Source: Epiperipatus broadwayi
Lineage: Eukaryota > Onychophora > Udeonychophora > Euonychophora > Peripatidae
Direction of reading: 5' to 3'
Assembly (NCBI GenBank): GCA_028023455.1
Contig: JAQFVV010012394.1
Location: forward strand, 21,038,353 to 21,102,352
DNA: 64,000 nucleotides
Shown: in pieces, positions 12,431 to 24,685 of the stretch
Layout: each line of letters starts with the position of its first letter
Position numbering within the stretch: position 1 is the first letter of the stretch
The notes under the pieces: generated by a model
What the model saw: only the letters and a program-made list of their open reading frames with translations
The model's database searches: none
What the model was told of the DNA's origin: nothing
Program-made: the position numbers and the translations under genes

Positions 12431-15400
12431 AAAAATGGCAACAGTAAACAACAAACAAAACAAAGAATCATATATATAATATCTAAAGAGCATATTATCA
12501 AAATGTAAGACAAAATGATAATTACTTACAGTTATCAAAGCAGTGGACTGAACTGGATAAGGCAATAGCACAAAAGACAGAGAAATCACAAAAATTTCTA
12601 TAAATCTTGTGCCTTTTAAATCTCATGGGTTACCATGTAAATATCATAATCATTCTTATGGATTATTTATACCAGTGTCTTAGTTGCCATGACAGCGTTA
12701 ATCTAATCTTCAATGAAATCTCACCAGCAGAAAAGGTGGTCAGCGTAATATGTCATATCATAACTAATACTAAAGTATCTTATAATTTTGTCTGAGATAT
12801 AGATTGATGAATGACCATGCCATATCATTTATTTAACTTTCCATTATACATGCCATACCACATAACTAACTCAGAGGTAAATATTTTTAGTTTAGATCAA
12901 ACTTAAGATAATCATCACCCTAGCTTATTAGGATTGTGCATATGATTGCTGATTTTGAATACTTAGGAGTGACAGAAATATGACAACCCATGATGTCAGT
13001 GACCTAAATGGTTATAATATATATTAGAGTTGAACTCAGCATACTATAAATGTGATACATTTATAATTGTCAAACTTTAGGTACCCAAACTTGTTCCATG
13101 ACCCCAATGTACAAATAAAATGAGTAACACAAACAACTATTTTGTTTTATTCTGATACAATTAATGACTAATTATTGGTGCAAGACACTGTTTACTTGCA
13201 TCATTAGAAGAATCTGGTCTCATACACAATAAACCATTATGTTACAATTGGCACAGCCATTTGTTGGAGGCATGAATTCAGATGGTTGTCATATCCGATT
13301 CCTTATAAATGCCATCCAAATCTATGGGAATATTAAAAAAGAGCCTAGGAGAATAGTTCATTTCATTACACAATAAACTTATTTACATTACAAATGGCAA
13401 CCAGTGTGTTGGAGCAAAATCGTTTCTATTACAATATGTATAGTAAATTACCACTAAATCATTGGGAGCAGAGATTTTTGGCAAATAAAAGTTGACAGAG
13501 CAAACGACAGTGAATGAAATTCTGGACAAATCTAATAATTAATAAAGCAATATTTATTAACAATTTAACAACATATCATACAATAAAATTGTAGAGTTTA
13601 AATACTAAAATTCTTTCAAACAAAACAGAAATTGATAATGAATTAACTCTTTTAAATAATTATGCCAATATATTAATTTATATCACCCTTCCCCTAAATA
13701 TTACTTTTAGTGCTATTATTAATAATCTCTCAAATTTACTAATACTTGACAATTTATTCTGATGTGCACATATATACATATCTGACACTGTTTTAACAAA
13801 CAATAACTATTTGATTAGTTCTCTCTTTATATATGGTCACACACATGGACACAAAGTAAGCTTTTATGCAGCACATTTATTCAACCATAAAAAACAAAGA
13901 AATAAGAAACTACAAAAAATAAGTTTTTTAATAACCCATGTTAGAAGGTGAAACTGTGGATAAGCGTGGAAAAGGACACTTGTCTGATACAAAAAAATAA
14001 TATTAATAACCACAAATATATGAAGCAGCAACCAGTACAATAAATTATGGCAATCAAAACATGTAATAATACTTTATTTACATGGTATATCAAGAATTGT
14101 TTTATATCATGCATTCATAGCCATGCATAACTATTTGCTGTACTTTAAAATATGTATGACACACAGCAAACAAGAAACTGTTAACAATTTAAATAGCTAA
14201 ATGATATATAAAAATATATGCACACATATTATATAGATCAAGTATACAAATATAATCATGATTTTAAAATATTCCACAGCATTACTAATTATCAACAAAC
14301 ATAGACCCTATAAAAATCACTCTCTATTATTTAAAACTACTACTTCTTTTATTATACTTCAAATTTTAAACTTTTCACTAAAAGTAATATAAATTGGCTT
14401 AATTATCATAGAAGTAATTGCTTTTTTTAAAAAATTTCATAAAAGAAAAAAAATATTTAAACTTTAAGAAACCAACTAATTTAGATTATTAAACTTAAAG
14501 CAGTCAAGCTATGCCAAGTACATTTTAAAGCACAACAATATGTGACACCGATATATAAAAATTATAAAATAGACGAAAGTTTTAATATAAAGTTACACCA
14601 TTTCTTATATACCAATGGCTTACTGGTAATGTCTTAATAAAACATTTCATAAGAAAAGTTTTATTTCTAAGTCTAGAAAAAAGTTGATAAATGGCCACCA
14701 TTTTCTGGAGAAGTGGAATTAAATAAATGTTCATATGAGTAAACATAGACAGTAGTTTTTATATTTTATTGATATAAGAGTTTGTCATGGAATTGCTTCT
14801 TTATCAAAAAAAAAGTTCATTTCTGCAATATTCTATTAAATGGTAGTAGATGGCTTATGTTTGCAAGCAAGGTTAAACATATGAAGGCTCATGCTGGAGG
14901 GTGGAATTTGTTTTCCTGGTATTTTAGTGGCATATAATTTGGAACAGCCACCGGTTGAAATTTTTGATACCTGAAGTTGGCTGTCATGGTAATGATGACA
15001 AATAAAAGAAGAATTATTGTAGAAAGTAGAACATAGAAGACACTGGAGCAAAATGCAGAATAATAATATAATTTCAGCTAGTCTTTTATAGCGCTGATGT
15101 TAATTAATTAGCCCAATTATTTTCCAAGAATTTTTAATTTAATTAAGCCAGTGATTACATTTTAACTCAGACAATCCAGTAATTTTTAATTAATGGATTT
15201 ACTAATTTTTTAATTAGATCAATCTGAGGTTTTCCAAATAACAAAATCTTAAAACAAAATACAATGAAGAAAAAAATGATTTTTTAAAAAGTTTTAATTA
15301 ATAAAATGAACTAATTAGGAATTTATAAATTTTAAGATTAAGTAGTGTTCATAATATAAAAAAATATTTTACAGATTGATAACAATTTTAGTGACAAGGT

Positions 15401-15955
15401 ACACATTTCTTATTTTTTACAACTAAAAATAACCTTGAACAACATAATAAACTTAAATTTATTAATGTGTGTATGTATATATAGTACAACACCTGCATAT
15501 AATATAGCCTCTATATATTAATTTATTAATGTTTCCATATGTATATAATACATCATCTGTAGAACAAGTCTGAAATTAAGCTTAAGTTTTTCCAAAACAT
15601 AAAATGTTTGCACATAAATCATTGAACATAAATATTCATAATGTTTATTATCCAGTAGATGATAAGTATGTCATAGCTGAAATGTTTGTTTATATATATA
15701 TATATATTAGAAAAAAATATGCACAGATGAACCAAGATAATATTTCAATTATATATATATATATATCAGTTTGAAATTGTTGATTGTTATTGATATTGCG
15801 ATTGTCTAAGTGTTGACTGGTTTTTAATGATATATATATATACATATATATTAAACTTTATTTATCATAAAGCTAGATGGTTCCACATTAAATCACATAA
15901 TAGCCCAATCTTATCAGTAAATGGAGGATTTGTGGAATTGTTAACTTGACTTATA
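12431..15955. other. Long AT-rich stretch without a recognised gene
   Basis: No open frame over 75 codons resembles a protein family I know. The largest frames (12383-12589, 12607-12795, 14836-15051) lack domains and splice context. Short TA tracts appear from 15690 onward. This could be intron or intergenic DNA. Confidence 0.5.
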
Positions 15956-15957
15956 TA

Positions 15958-15959
<2 letters not shown>

Positions 15960-16008
<49 letters not shown>

Positions 16009-16023
16009 AAAATACTATATATA

Positions 16024-16058
<35 letters not shown>
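15960..16058. repeat. (TA)n microsatellite, interrupted
   Basis: Two TA runs with a short AT-rich interruption, directly left of a palindromic MITE; a further TA run (16268-16311) follows that MITE. Confidence 0.9.
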
Positions 16059-16061
<3 letters not shown>

Positions 16062-16100
16062 CCCAGTGCATAACTCTATACTGAAATAAATATATACAAA

Positions 16101-16264
16101 TATTAAGCATTAAATCACCCCACATGGTTAAGAAATCCAGTACTGCCTTCTGTGAAGTAATCTATAAAATAAATTAGAGTTTGTATACGAACTTTAATGT
16201 ATTTTATATATTAGTTCACAGAGGGAAGTACTGGATTTTTTAACCATGTGGGGTGATTTAATGC

Positions 16265-16270
<6 letters not shown>
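16101..16270. mobile_element. 170-bp snapback MITE in (TA)n
   Basis: The arms 16101-16157 and 16214-16270 are inverted repeats with only a few mismatches (TATTAAGCATTAAATCACCC at each end, then CACATGGTTAA). The spacer is about 56 bp. TA-repeat DNA lies close on the left and directly on the right, consistent with insertion at TA. No coding capacity. Confidence 0.85.
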
Positions 16271-16311
<41 letters not shown>

Positions 16312-16314
<3 letters not shown>

Positions 16315-18776
16315 AACAGGATATATGTATGTGTTACATTTAAATTTTAATACTACCTTTTTTATCTAATACTGAATTAAAAACACAAACTTTCAAAATG
16401 CACAAATAACAAATAATTAATTTATTAATGTTTGATTTAAATATTAAAATAAGCTTTAAAAAAAATTATAGAATCGAAACAAAAATTCTAATCTTTAAAT
16501 AAAGTATAAAATAAAAACCTTTTTAATAATAGCAAAGAGTTTTTAATTTTTAAATATAAAAATTACAAACAGATCCTTAGGGCAAAATGACAATTGAAAA
16601 GATGATTACGAAATAGATAAGAGTTTCTGCCTAAAGATATAGACACACACCTCAGTGGAAAATCCAAAATCTTACCTAGCCACAAACCCAAAATCTACTT
16701 GGACACAAACCCAATAAAACAATAAAATACAGACATGAAATATGTTTGATTGATCCTTGCATGCTTCAGAAAAGATGCCTCAGGACTATAAAAGAAAGAA
16801 TTCAAAAGAAATAATAAATTAGAGAGAGAATAAAAAAATTAAAGTTTGTATTCCTTGTCTTTACTGAAAGTAAAATAATTTAAAAAGCTATTGTCACCAT
16901 CACCAAGAATGTAATCGGCTTCATCATGCTTCCTTTGGTTCGGCCAGCCAAAGGCAGCCTTCATCTCCATGGATCAGGATTGAACCACGAATCCTGTCTT
17001 CAGAAATCATAAATCTTCATAAATCATCATAAGTCTTCATAAATATTCATCACAAAAAAACCAGCATGGAGAAAGGAAAGTATAAATTATAAATATTGAA
17101 ATTAAGTGGAGTTCCAGCTTGATTTTTGTGAGAAAAGCGATAAGACGCACTTGTCACTCTCTTTCACTTATTTCAAATAAAATGACTGTAATACCAGGAT
17201 TGAACCAGCTTAGGCCTTCTCCAGAACAACAGACCGGACTTCAAATAGAGATGTTGTGGGAATTGGCCCCAGGAATTGTGATTCTCCTTCTGTAAGACAT
17301 GAATTATAAAATTTAAAAATAATTAAGAACTTTCATTCAAGTTTTTAATATTCAGAACCTAAATTTTAAAATAAACTCTTATCTGACTTTCAAATTTTAA
17401 ATTAATAATTAATGCTTACATTTTATACATTTAGGTTTAAAAAAAAATCATTTTCATTTTTTCATTTTTTATTTCTATTAATATTTATTTGTATAAATTA
17501 TTTACATGCATTAAATTTAAGTTGAGTATTGACGCTTGCATGGATTCATTCACATTTAATTATGTTTTTGTTTTCATATTTGATTACAATACATAGGCAT
17601 TCAGTAAATAATGATATCTTATATTGAATATATAAAATGTATTTATTCAGATGGCTTTTTACTTATTGGTGTCAATGTGGCATCTTATGATGAATGCCAT
17701 TGAGTTTCTTGTGAATTCCCTCTGCAATTAAATCAATGACTTTATATTTTGATCATTTATGTTTATTTTGAAATGTTTTTGAGCATGTAATCTATGTAGT
17801 CAATCTATGCTCAACATTAAAAAACAAACTTTTATAAATCCATCTCTGCAAACTTATATAAATGTTAAATTTAAGTCGGGCATGAATGGCTATATAGATT
17901 TGTAAAGTTATATTAATTAATTAGGGGAGGGTAATCTTAGGTTATTTGTTTCGTAGTTAAATTGGGTCAATGGATGGGATATATTGGTGTAATTAGTAGA
18001 TGTAGTATGAGGTTCGCTACGGGCAGGATCAATTTATACACCACAACCCCTTTTTTGCCTATGGAAGGAATAGTAAGATGGAAAATGCAGTCCCTTCCTA
18101 TGGAGTTTTTTTATTGTTCTTCTTTCCAACAGATGTAGCATTCCCATTTGGTTGGGAGTGTATGTCTTCTCTAACCATACTGTTCAGATGTACATTCCTG
18201 ACAGTATGGTATTTTGTGCTGTCATATTTCATACTGCATTGAATACATCAATGTATCAGATGGATCGACATCAGTTTGACTGTAAACTTTTGGCTTAAGG
18301 TTAAATAAGGGATAGAATATTTTCTTTTCAAATGCAATCTATGTAGTTTATTCATACCCAACACTCTTAAAAATATTATTAAATTCACCTGTACAGATGG
18401 TGTAAAATTTTAAAATAATAATTTAAATTAAAAGTTAATATTAAAATCTAAGATAAAAATGTTAAAATTTTAAATGATTATATATGTGCGTAAATAAATG
18501 TTTGTGTGTTAATTACTGGCAGTGGCTTCTTTTATTTTTTTATTGTAGTATTGAAAATATTCTTAGATAAGAATTTATAAAATATTATCTCTGCATCTCC
18601 ACTGAGTTAGTGACTTGGGCTAACGGTCAGAGAAAAATACATAGGTAAAAGTTAGTTTAACAGCATGTATCTGCCTACTCTATAAATTTTCTTGGTTCAA
18701 GTAGCCTAGTGGTGCTCAGTCGGTAGATACGGTAAGACTGAAAACTTTGTTCCAAAACATTTCAGACCATTATAAA
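16312..18776 (+). repeat. 5' LTR of element A
   Basis: Begins TGTAACAGGATATATG right after (TA)n and ends ...CAGACCATTATAA just before the primer-binding site. It aligns with 20419-22896 along its full length. Short open frames inside it (for example near 18000) are not conserved between copies. Confidence 0.88.
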
Positions 18777-18795
18777 TGGTGCCCAACATGGGGCC
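18777..18795 (+). other. Primer-binding site of element A
   Basis: TGGTGCCCAACATGGGGCC immediately follows the LTR end. This TGGNGCCCAAC form is typical of tRNA-primed LTR retrotransposons. Element B has the near match TGGGCGCCCAACGTGGGGCC. I cannot name the priming tRNA. Confidence 0.75.
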
Positions 18796-20418
18796 AATTA
18801 TATTCATTAACCATGAATACCTTGATACAAATAAAATAGTTTAGGAGATAGTGTGAATAGCACTCTGAACATCAGAATAGGTATAGTAGGAATAAGTTAA
18901 GATAAGATGTGACTGTCAGGTATAAATATGATTGTCAAATAACTATTATATTTGAAAAAGAAAAGGAATGATATAGTAGCTTAAAAAATGTGAATACTTT
19001 GAAAATTAAGCCAATAATATTTTTTCTGAAATGAGTAAATATTTTTTGTATTAACGTAAAGTTTTAGTCGATGTTTAATAAACTCACAAATGCCTTGAAA
19101 ATTAGGCCAGCTATATTTTTTTAGAAAAAAAATGAATATAAACATACTGGTCCATAAAAACATTAATTGAAATGACTGGATTCCAAATCTCTGTCTGGTG
19201 GGCAAGAACTTGGAAGAAACCTATTTACACAATAACCACTTCAATTAAACACTAATGCCCTTTCTAAACAAATATTAAAAAAAGCCACAATACTTAGAAC
19301 AGTATCACAGATTCTCCCCAACTGTTATAAATGGCCACCCAGTGTGTGGCATGATATTCATTAATTATGAATACCCTGATACAAATAAAATAGTTTAGGA
19401 GATAGTGTAAATAGCACCCTGAACATCAGAATAGGTATAGTAGGACCATCTACGTTTATGTCAGGCCTCCTCCCAAAATTTTTTTTCTCTATATTTCATT
19501 TCTAACAAATGGCATGACAAGCAAATTATATAAATTATTTAAGAAGATAGCATTGAGGTAAATATGTTTTAAGAAATGAGTTTATACATGTATATTTGCA
19601 CCCACAATTATAAATTCCACCAACTTATTTATGACTGATTGAAATGCTTCAAATATTAAAGTTATTTGATGATCATATTTATACCTAACAGTTGACTGGT
19701 TAGATGGAGCCTGTTCCACCAGGAGTTTAACTACACAGTTCAATACTGCTAAAGGGCCTGAAATTAATTACACTGTTACTGAGAAGGATGCCCTTTTGTA
19801 TGGGCTTTTCAGAAATTTTGTACTATGTGTTGGGTTCCAAGGTGGTGGTGATCACTGATCACAAGAGTCTAGAGTTCCTCAACCATAGTTAACTCACTAA
19901 CAGTTGACTGGTTCATTACAGATCCTCCCCGACCATTATAAATGGCCACCCAGCATATGGCATGATATTCATTAACCACAAATACCCTGATACAAATAAA
20001 ATATTTTAGGAGATAGTGCAAATAGCACCCTGAACATCAGAATATGTATAGTAGGAATAAGTTAAGATAAGATGTGACTGTCAAGTATAAATATGATCAT
20101 CAAATAACTTTAATATTTGAAAAAGAAAAGGAATGATTTAGTAGCTTAAAAAATGCAAATACTTTGAAAATTAAGCCAGTAATATTTTTTTGTATTAATG
20201 TAACGTTATAGTCTGATGCCTAGTAAACTCACAAATACCTTGAAAATTAAGCCAGTTATATATTTTTTTGAAATGAGTAGCTATATTTTGGTATTAACGC
20301 AAAGTTATTGTTTGAATATTGTGTAAAAAAAAAGATCTTTAATGCATTACTATTAGCAATTAGTATAAATCCTAACTAAAATCTTTTTTTTGTCATTTTT
20401 TTTATAAGTTTGGTGATA
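18796..20418 (+). repeat. Internal region of element A with repeated leader copies
   Basis: A leader segment (primer site, then ATTCATTAACCATGAATACC, GATACAAATAAAATAGTTTA and GAACATCAGAATAGGTATAG) occurs three times, starting near 18770, 19325 and 19935. A second segment, TTTGAAAAAGAAAAGGAATG with AAATTAAGCCAGTWATATTT, also recurs. Apart from the RNase H remnant there is no coding sequence. Repeated strand switching or unequal recombination would explain the pattern. Confidence 0.75.
19680..19925 (+). pseudogene. Scrambled Ty3/Gypsy RNase H remnant
   Basis: Pieces of the RNase H and following connection region of a Ty3/Gypsy pol are readable in shifting frames. From 19685: NS, stop, LVRWSLFHQEFNYTVQYC (the segment that normally follows RNase H). 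From about 19755: PEINYTVTEKDAL (the RNase H 'NYTVTEKE' block). From about 19820: YVLGSKVVVITDHKSLEFL (the catalytic 'TDHKSL' block), then again LTNS, stop, LVHY. The normally later piece thus precedes the earlier ones, so the remnant is rearranged as well as frameshifted and interrupted by stops. RNase H would degrade the RNA strand during reverse transcription; nothing here could be active. Confidence 0.85.
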
Positions 20419-22896
20419 TGTAATGGGATATATGCGTTACATTTAAATTTTAATACTAACTTTTTTTATCTAATACTGAATTAAAAGCACAAACTTTCAA
20501 AATGCACAAATAATGTATAATTAATTTATTAATGTTTGATTTAAATATTAAAATAAGCTTTAAAAAAAAATTATAGAATTGAAACAAGGATTCTAATCTT
20601 TAAATAAAGTAAAAAATAAAAACCTTTTTAATAATAGCGAAGAGTTTTTAATTTTTAAATATAAAAATTACAAACAGATCCTTAGGGCAAAATGACAATT
20701 GAAAAAATGATTACAAAATAGATAAGAGTTTCTACCCAAAGATATAGACACAGACCTCAGTGGAAAACCCAAAATCTTACCTAGCCACAAACCCAAAATC
20801 TATTTGGACACAAACCCAATAAATCATTAAAATACAGATATGAAATATGTTTGATTGATCTGTGCATTTTTCAGATAAGATGCCTCAGGACTATAAAAAA
20901 AAGAATTCAAAAGAAATAATAAAATAAAGAGAGAGAATTAGAAAATTAAAGTTTGTATTCCTTGTCTTTACTGAAAGTAAAATAATTTAAAAAGCTATTG
21001 TTGCTGTCACCAAGAATGTAATCAGCTTCATCATGCTTCCTTTAGTTCAGCCAGCCAAAGGCAGCCTTCATCTCCATGGATCTGGATCGAACCATGGATC
21101 CCATCTTCAGAAATTATCGTAAATCTTCATAAATCATCATAAGTCTTCATAAATTTTCATCACAAAGGAACCAGCATGAAAAAAGGAAAGTATAAATTAT
21201 AAATATTGAAATTAAGTGGAGTTCCAGCTTGATTTTTGTGAGAAGAGCAATAAGATGCACTTGTCACTCTCTCTGACTTATTTCAAATAAACTGATTGTA
21301 ATACCAGGATTGAACCAGATAAGGCCTCCTCCAGAACAAAAGCCCAGACTTCAAATAGAGACTTCATGGTAATTGGCCCCAGGAACCGTGATTCTCCTTC
21401 TGTAAGGCATGAACTATAAAATTTAAAAATAATTAAGAACTTTCATTCAAGCTTTTAATATTCAGAACCTAAATTTTAAAATGAACTCTTATATGACTTT
21501 CAAATTTTCAATTGATAATTAATGCTTAGATTTTATACATTTAGGTTTAAAAACAAATTATTTCCATTTTTATTTTTTTTATTTCTATTAATATTTATTT
21601 GCATAAATTATTTAAATTCATTAAATTTAAGTTGAGTATTGACGCTTGCATGGATTCGTTCATGTTTAATTATGTTTTTGTTTTCATATTTGATTAGAAT
21701 ATATAGACATTCAGTAAATAATGATATCTTACATTGAATATCTAACATGTATTTATTCGGATGTCTTTTTAGTATTATTGGTGTCAATGTGGCATCTTAT
21801 GATGAATCCCATTGTGTTTCTTGTGAATTCCCTCTGCAATTACATCAAAGACTTTATATTTTGATCATTTATGTTTATTTTGAAATGTTTTTGAGTGTGT
21901 AATCTATGTAGTTGATCTATGCTCAACATTAAAAAACAAACTTTTATAAATCCATCTGTGCGCACTTATATAAATGTTAAATTTAAATCAGGCATGAATG
22001 GCTATATAGATTTGTAAAGTTATATTAATTAATTAGTGGAGGGTAATCTTTGGTTATTTGTTTTGTAGTTAAATTGGGTCAATGGATTGGATATATTGGT
22101 GTAATTAGTAGATGATGTATGAGGTCGCTATGGGCAGGATCGATTTATATGCCACACACCCCCTTTTTGCCTATGGAAGGGATAGTAAGACGGAAAATGC
22201 CGTCCCTCCCTATGGAGTTTTTTTTATTGTTCTTCTTGCCGACAGATGTAGCATTCCTGTTTGGTTGAGAGTCAATGTCTTCTCTAACCATACTGTTCAG
22301 ATGTACATTCCTGACAGTATGGTATTTTGTGCTGTTGTATTTCATACTGCATTGTATACATCAATGTATCAGATGGATTGATGTCAGTTTGACTGCGAAC
22401 TTTTGGCCTAAGGTTAAATAAAGGATAGAATTTTTTTTTTCAAATGCAATCTATGTAGTTTATTCATACTTGACACTCTTAAAAAAATATTATTAAATTC
22501 ATCTGTATGGATGGTGTAAAATTTTTAAATAATAATTTAAATCAAAAGTTAATATTAAAATCTAAGATAAAAATGTTATTCCTCAAATTTTAAATGATTA
22601 TATATGTGCATAAATACGTGTTTGTGTGTTAATTACTGGCAGTGGCTTCTTTTATTTTTTTGTTGTAGTATTGAAAATATTCTTAGATAAGAATTTATAA
22701 AATATTATATCTGCATCTCCACTGAGCTAGTGACTTGGGCTAATGGTCAGAGAAAAATACATAGGTAAAAGTTAGTTTAACAGTGCATATCTGCCTACAC
22801 TATAAATTTTCTAGGTTCAAGTAGCCTAGTGGCAATCTGTCAGCAGATACAGTAAGACTGAAAACTTTGTTTCAGAACATTTCAGACCATTATAAT
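20419..22896 (+). repeat. 3' LTR of element A
   Basis: Begins TGTAATGGGATATATG and ends ...CAGACCATTATAA, then an AT-rich flank. Parallel to 16312-18776 throughout. An 89-codon frame at 22112-22381 lies in it, but the other LTR copies break it, so it is not a gene. Confidence 0.88.
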
Positions 22897-23041
22897 ATAT
22901 ATAATAAAACAAGTCATAAATTTGATAACTTGCTTTTAAGCTTGCACTTAAATTATCACTAGATGGAGCTCACCAATAGCACTAATCAAGCTTTATTTCA
23001 TAAGTGCCAAAAGAAAAAGAATTCAAAATTTCTATCCAAGA

Positions 23042-23102
23042 GTCCCTATCTTTAGACCAATTTGTTTTGAGCTTATGGCTAACCTCAGTGGAGCGCTGGG
23101 AC
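23042..23102 (-). ncRNA. Hammerhead-like module, array unit 1
   Basis: On minus: GGAGTCCCAGCG, CTCCA, CTGAGGT, a stem II with CATAA loop, AAAAC, then GGTC followed by TAAAGATAGGGACT. Similar to the other units, with one base changed in stem II (TAGC) and AAAA in place of GAAA. Confidence 0.45.
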
Positions 23103-23461
23103 TCCAGAAATTAGATCTAAAATACTAACTCAAAATTCAGCACTTATAAAAATATTACTATTAATTTGAAAGACTGAACTTTTCAGAGATGTAAATGTCT
23201 TCAAATCCAGCTTTACAAAACAGATAGCTATATGGGTCTGAATTCAGCTCAGTTTCACCATATAGTAATAGCCTCTGCAATGTAGCATTGCAAAAGCCTT
23301 CAAAGGTACACTTATAATAATTAATAAAACAAGTCATAAATTTTGTATCTTGCCTTTAAACTTGCATTTAAATGATCACTAGATGGAGCTTACTAATAGC
23401 TCTAATCAAACTTTATTTTATAAGTGCCAAAAAAGAAAGAATTCAAAATGTCTATCGGAAT

Positions 23462-23522
23462 GTTCCTATCTCCAGACCAATTGTTTTTGAGCTTATGGCT
23501 CACCTCAGTGGAGTGCTGGGAC
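23462..23522 (-). ncRNA. Hammerhead-like module, array unit 2
   Basis: On minus: stem I inner strand CTCCA pairs with TGGAG, and the outer GTCCC is close to a complement of GGAAC (GGGAC in unit 1). The core is CTGAGGT, stem II is GAGC-CATAA-GCTC (four perfect pairs), and a GGTC precedes the predicted cut. Departures from consensus: U for A at the last CUGANGA base, and AAAA for GAAA. Confidence 0.5.
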
Positions 23523-23837
23523 TCCAAAAACCAGATCTAAAATACTAATCCAGAAGTCAGCACTTATAAAACATGTTACTATCAATTTAAAAGACTGAAC
23601 TTTCAGACACGTAAAAGTCTTCAAAGCCAGCTTTACAAACCAGATATATATGGGTCTGAATTCAGCTGTTTCATCATATAGTAATAGCCTCTGCAATATA
23701 GCATCTGGCTTCCTATCTGGTTTGTAAAGCTGGATTTGAAGACATTTACATGTCTGAAAAGTTCAATCTTTCAAATTGATATAATGTGTTTTATAAGTGC
23801 TGACTTTTGAGTTAATATTTTAGTTCTAATTTCTGGA

Positions 23838-23901
23838 GTCGTCTCAATGCTCCACTGAGGTGAGACATAAGCTTGAAACCAATTGTTCTGGAGATAGGGA
23901 C
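23838..23901 (+). ncRNA. Hammerhead-like module, array unit 3
   Basis: On plus: CTCCA, CTGAGGT, stem II GAGA-CATAA-GCTT, GAAAC, then TGTTC followed by TGGAGATAGGGAC. CTCCA pairs with TGGAG; the GAAA core is intact; CUGANGA again ends in U. Confidence 0.45.
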
Positions 23902-24252
23902 TTTCTGATAGAGATTTTGAATTTTTTCTCTTTTGGTACTTATAAAATAAAGCTTGATTAGAGCTATTGGTAAGCTCCATCTAATGATAATTTAAATGCA
24001 AGCTTAAAGGCAAGTTATGACTTGTTTTATTAATTATTATAAGTGTATCTTTGAAGTCTTTTGCGATGCTATATTGCAGAGCCTATTACTATATGGTGAA
24101 ACTGATCTGAATTCAGACCCATATAGCTATCTGGTTTGTAAAGCTGTATTTGAAGACATTTACATGTCTGAAAAGTTCAGACTTTTAAATTGATAGTAAC
24201 AGGTTTCATAAGTGCTGACTTTTGAGTTAGTATTTTAGATCTAGTTTCTGGA

Positions 24253-24313
24253 GTCCCAGTGCTCCACTGAGGTGAGCCATAAGCTCGAAACTAATTGGTT
24301 TGGAGATAAGAAC
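24253..24313 (+). ncRNA. Hammerhead-like module, array unit 4
   Basis: On plus: GTCCCAGTG, CTCCA, CTGAGGT, stem II GAGC-CATAA-GCTC, GAAAC, then TTGGTT in place of TTGGTC, and TGGAGATAAGAAC. Stem I inner (five pairs), stem II (four pairs) and GAAA are present. The cleavage triplet would be GUU, which the NUH rule allows. Confidence 0.5.
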
Positions 24314-24388
24314 TTTCCGATAGAGATTGTGAATTCTTTCTCTTTTGGCACTTATAAAATAGAGCTTCATTAGAGCTATTGGTAAGCT

Positions 24389-24392
<4 letters not shown>

Positions 24393-24440
<48 letters not shown>
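24393..24440. repeat. (AT)n(GT)n microsatellite
   Basis: About 13 AT units followed by about 10 GT units, bordering the hammerhead array. Confidence 0.9.
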
Positions 24441-24441
<1 letters not shown>

Positions 24442-24470
24442 AATGATATGATTCGATGTCTGTTTTTTAA

Positions 24471-24685
24471 AGCAATATATGTAATTATATAACTGAATAT
24501 TTGTAAATACAGTAAATAAATAATTAAAAAATTTTATCCACTTAGGAGCACTTTCAATTATCCAGTAATCTGTGTCAACTAAAGCTTTAGTTGACACAGA
24601 TTACTGGATAATCAAAAGCGCTCCTAAATGGATAATTTTTTTAAATTATTTAGTTACTGTATTTACAAATATTCAGTTATATAAT

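Larger units (their letters stand above)
16312..22896 (+). mobile_element. LTR retrotransposon A with very long LTRs
   Basis: Two directly repeated blocks of about 2.47 kb (16312-18776 and 20419-22896) flank 1.64 kb of internal DNA. Both repeats start TGTAA and end CATTATAA. The first is followed directly by a primer-binding-type sequence, TGGTGCCCAACATGGGGCC. The internal part has a Ty3/Gypsy-type RNase H remnant and no open frame, so the element depends on others for movement. TA-repeat DNA flanks both outer ends. The two LTRs differ at scattered sites, mostly transitions, so the insertion is old. A solo LTR of the family lies at 25361-27882. Confidence 0.85.
22908..24395. repeat. Two facing dimers of a ~415-bp hammerhead-bearing monomer
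   Basis: A unit starting TAATAAAACAAGTCATAAAT appears twice head to tail (about 22905-23315 and 23316-23700), then twice in the opposite orientation (about 23705-24040 and 24050-24395). The array is a large palindrome of dimers. Each unit has ACTAGATGGAGCT, a hammerhead-like module, CAGCTTTACAAA and TATGGGTCTGAATTCAGCT. Spacing between equivalent modules is 420 bp in the minus pair and about 415 bp in the plus pair. No protein is encoded. Tandem monomers of this size with a hammerhead motif resemble retrozymes and hammerhead satellites. Confidence 0.85.

Noticed and set aside
22112-22381. 89-codon frame as a gene
   Set aside because: It lies in an LTR, and the equivalent segment of the other LTR copies is broken by stops.
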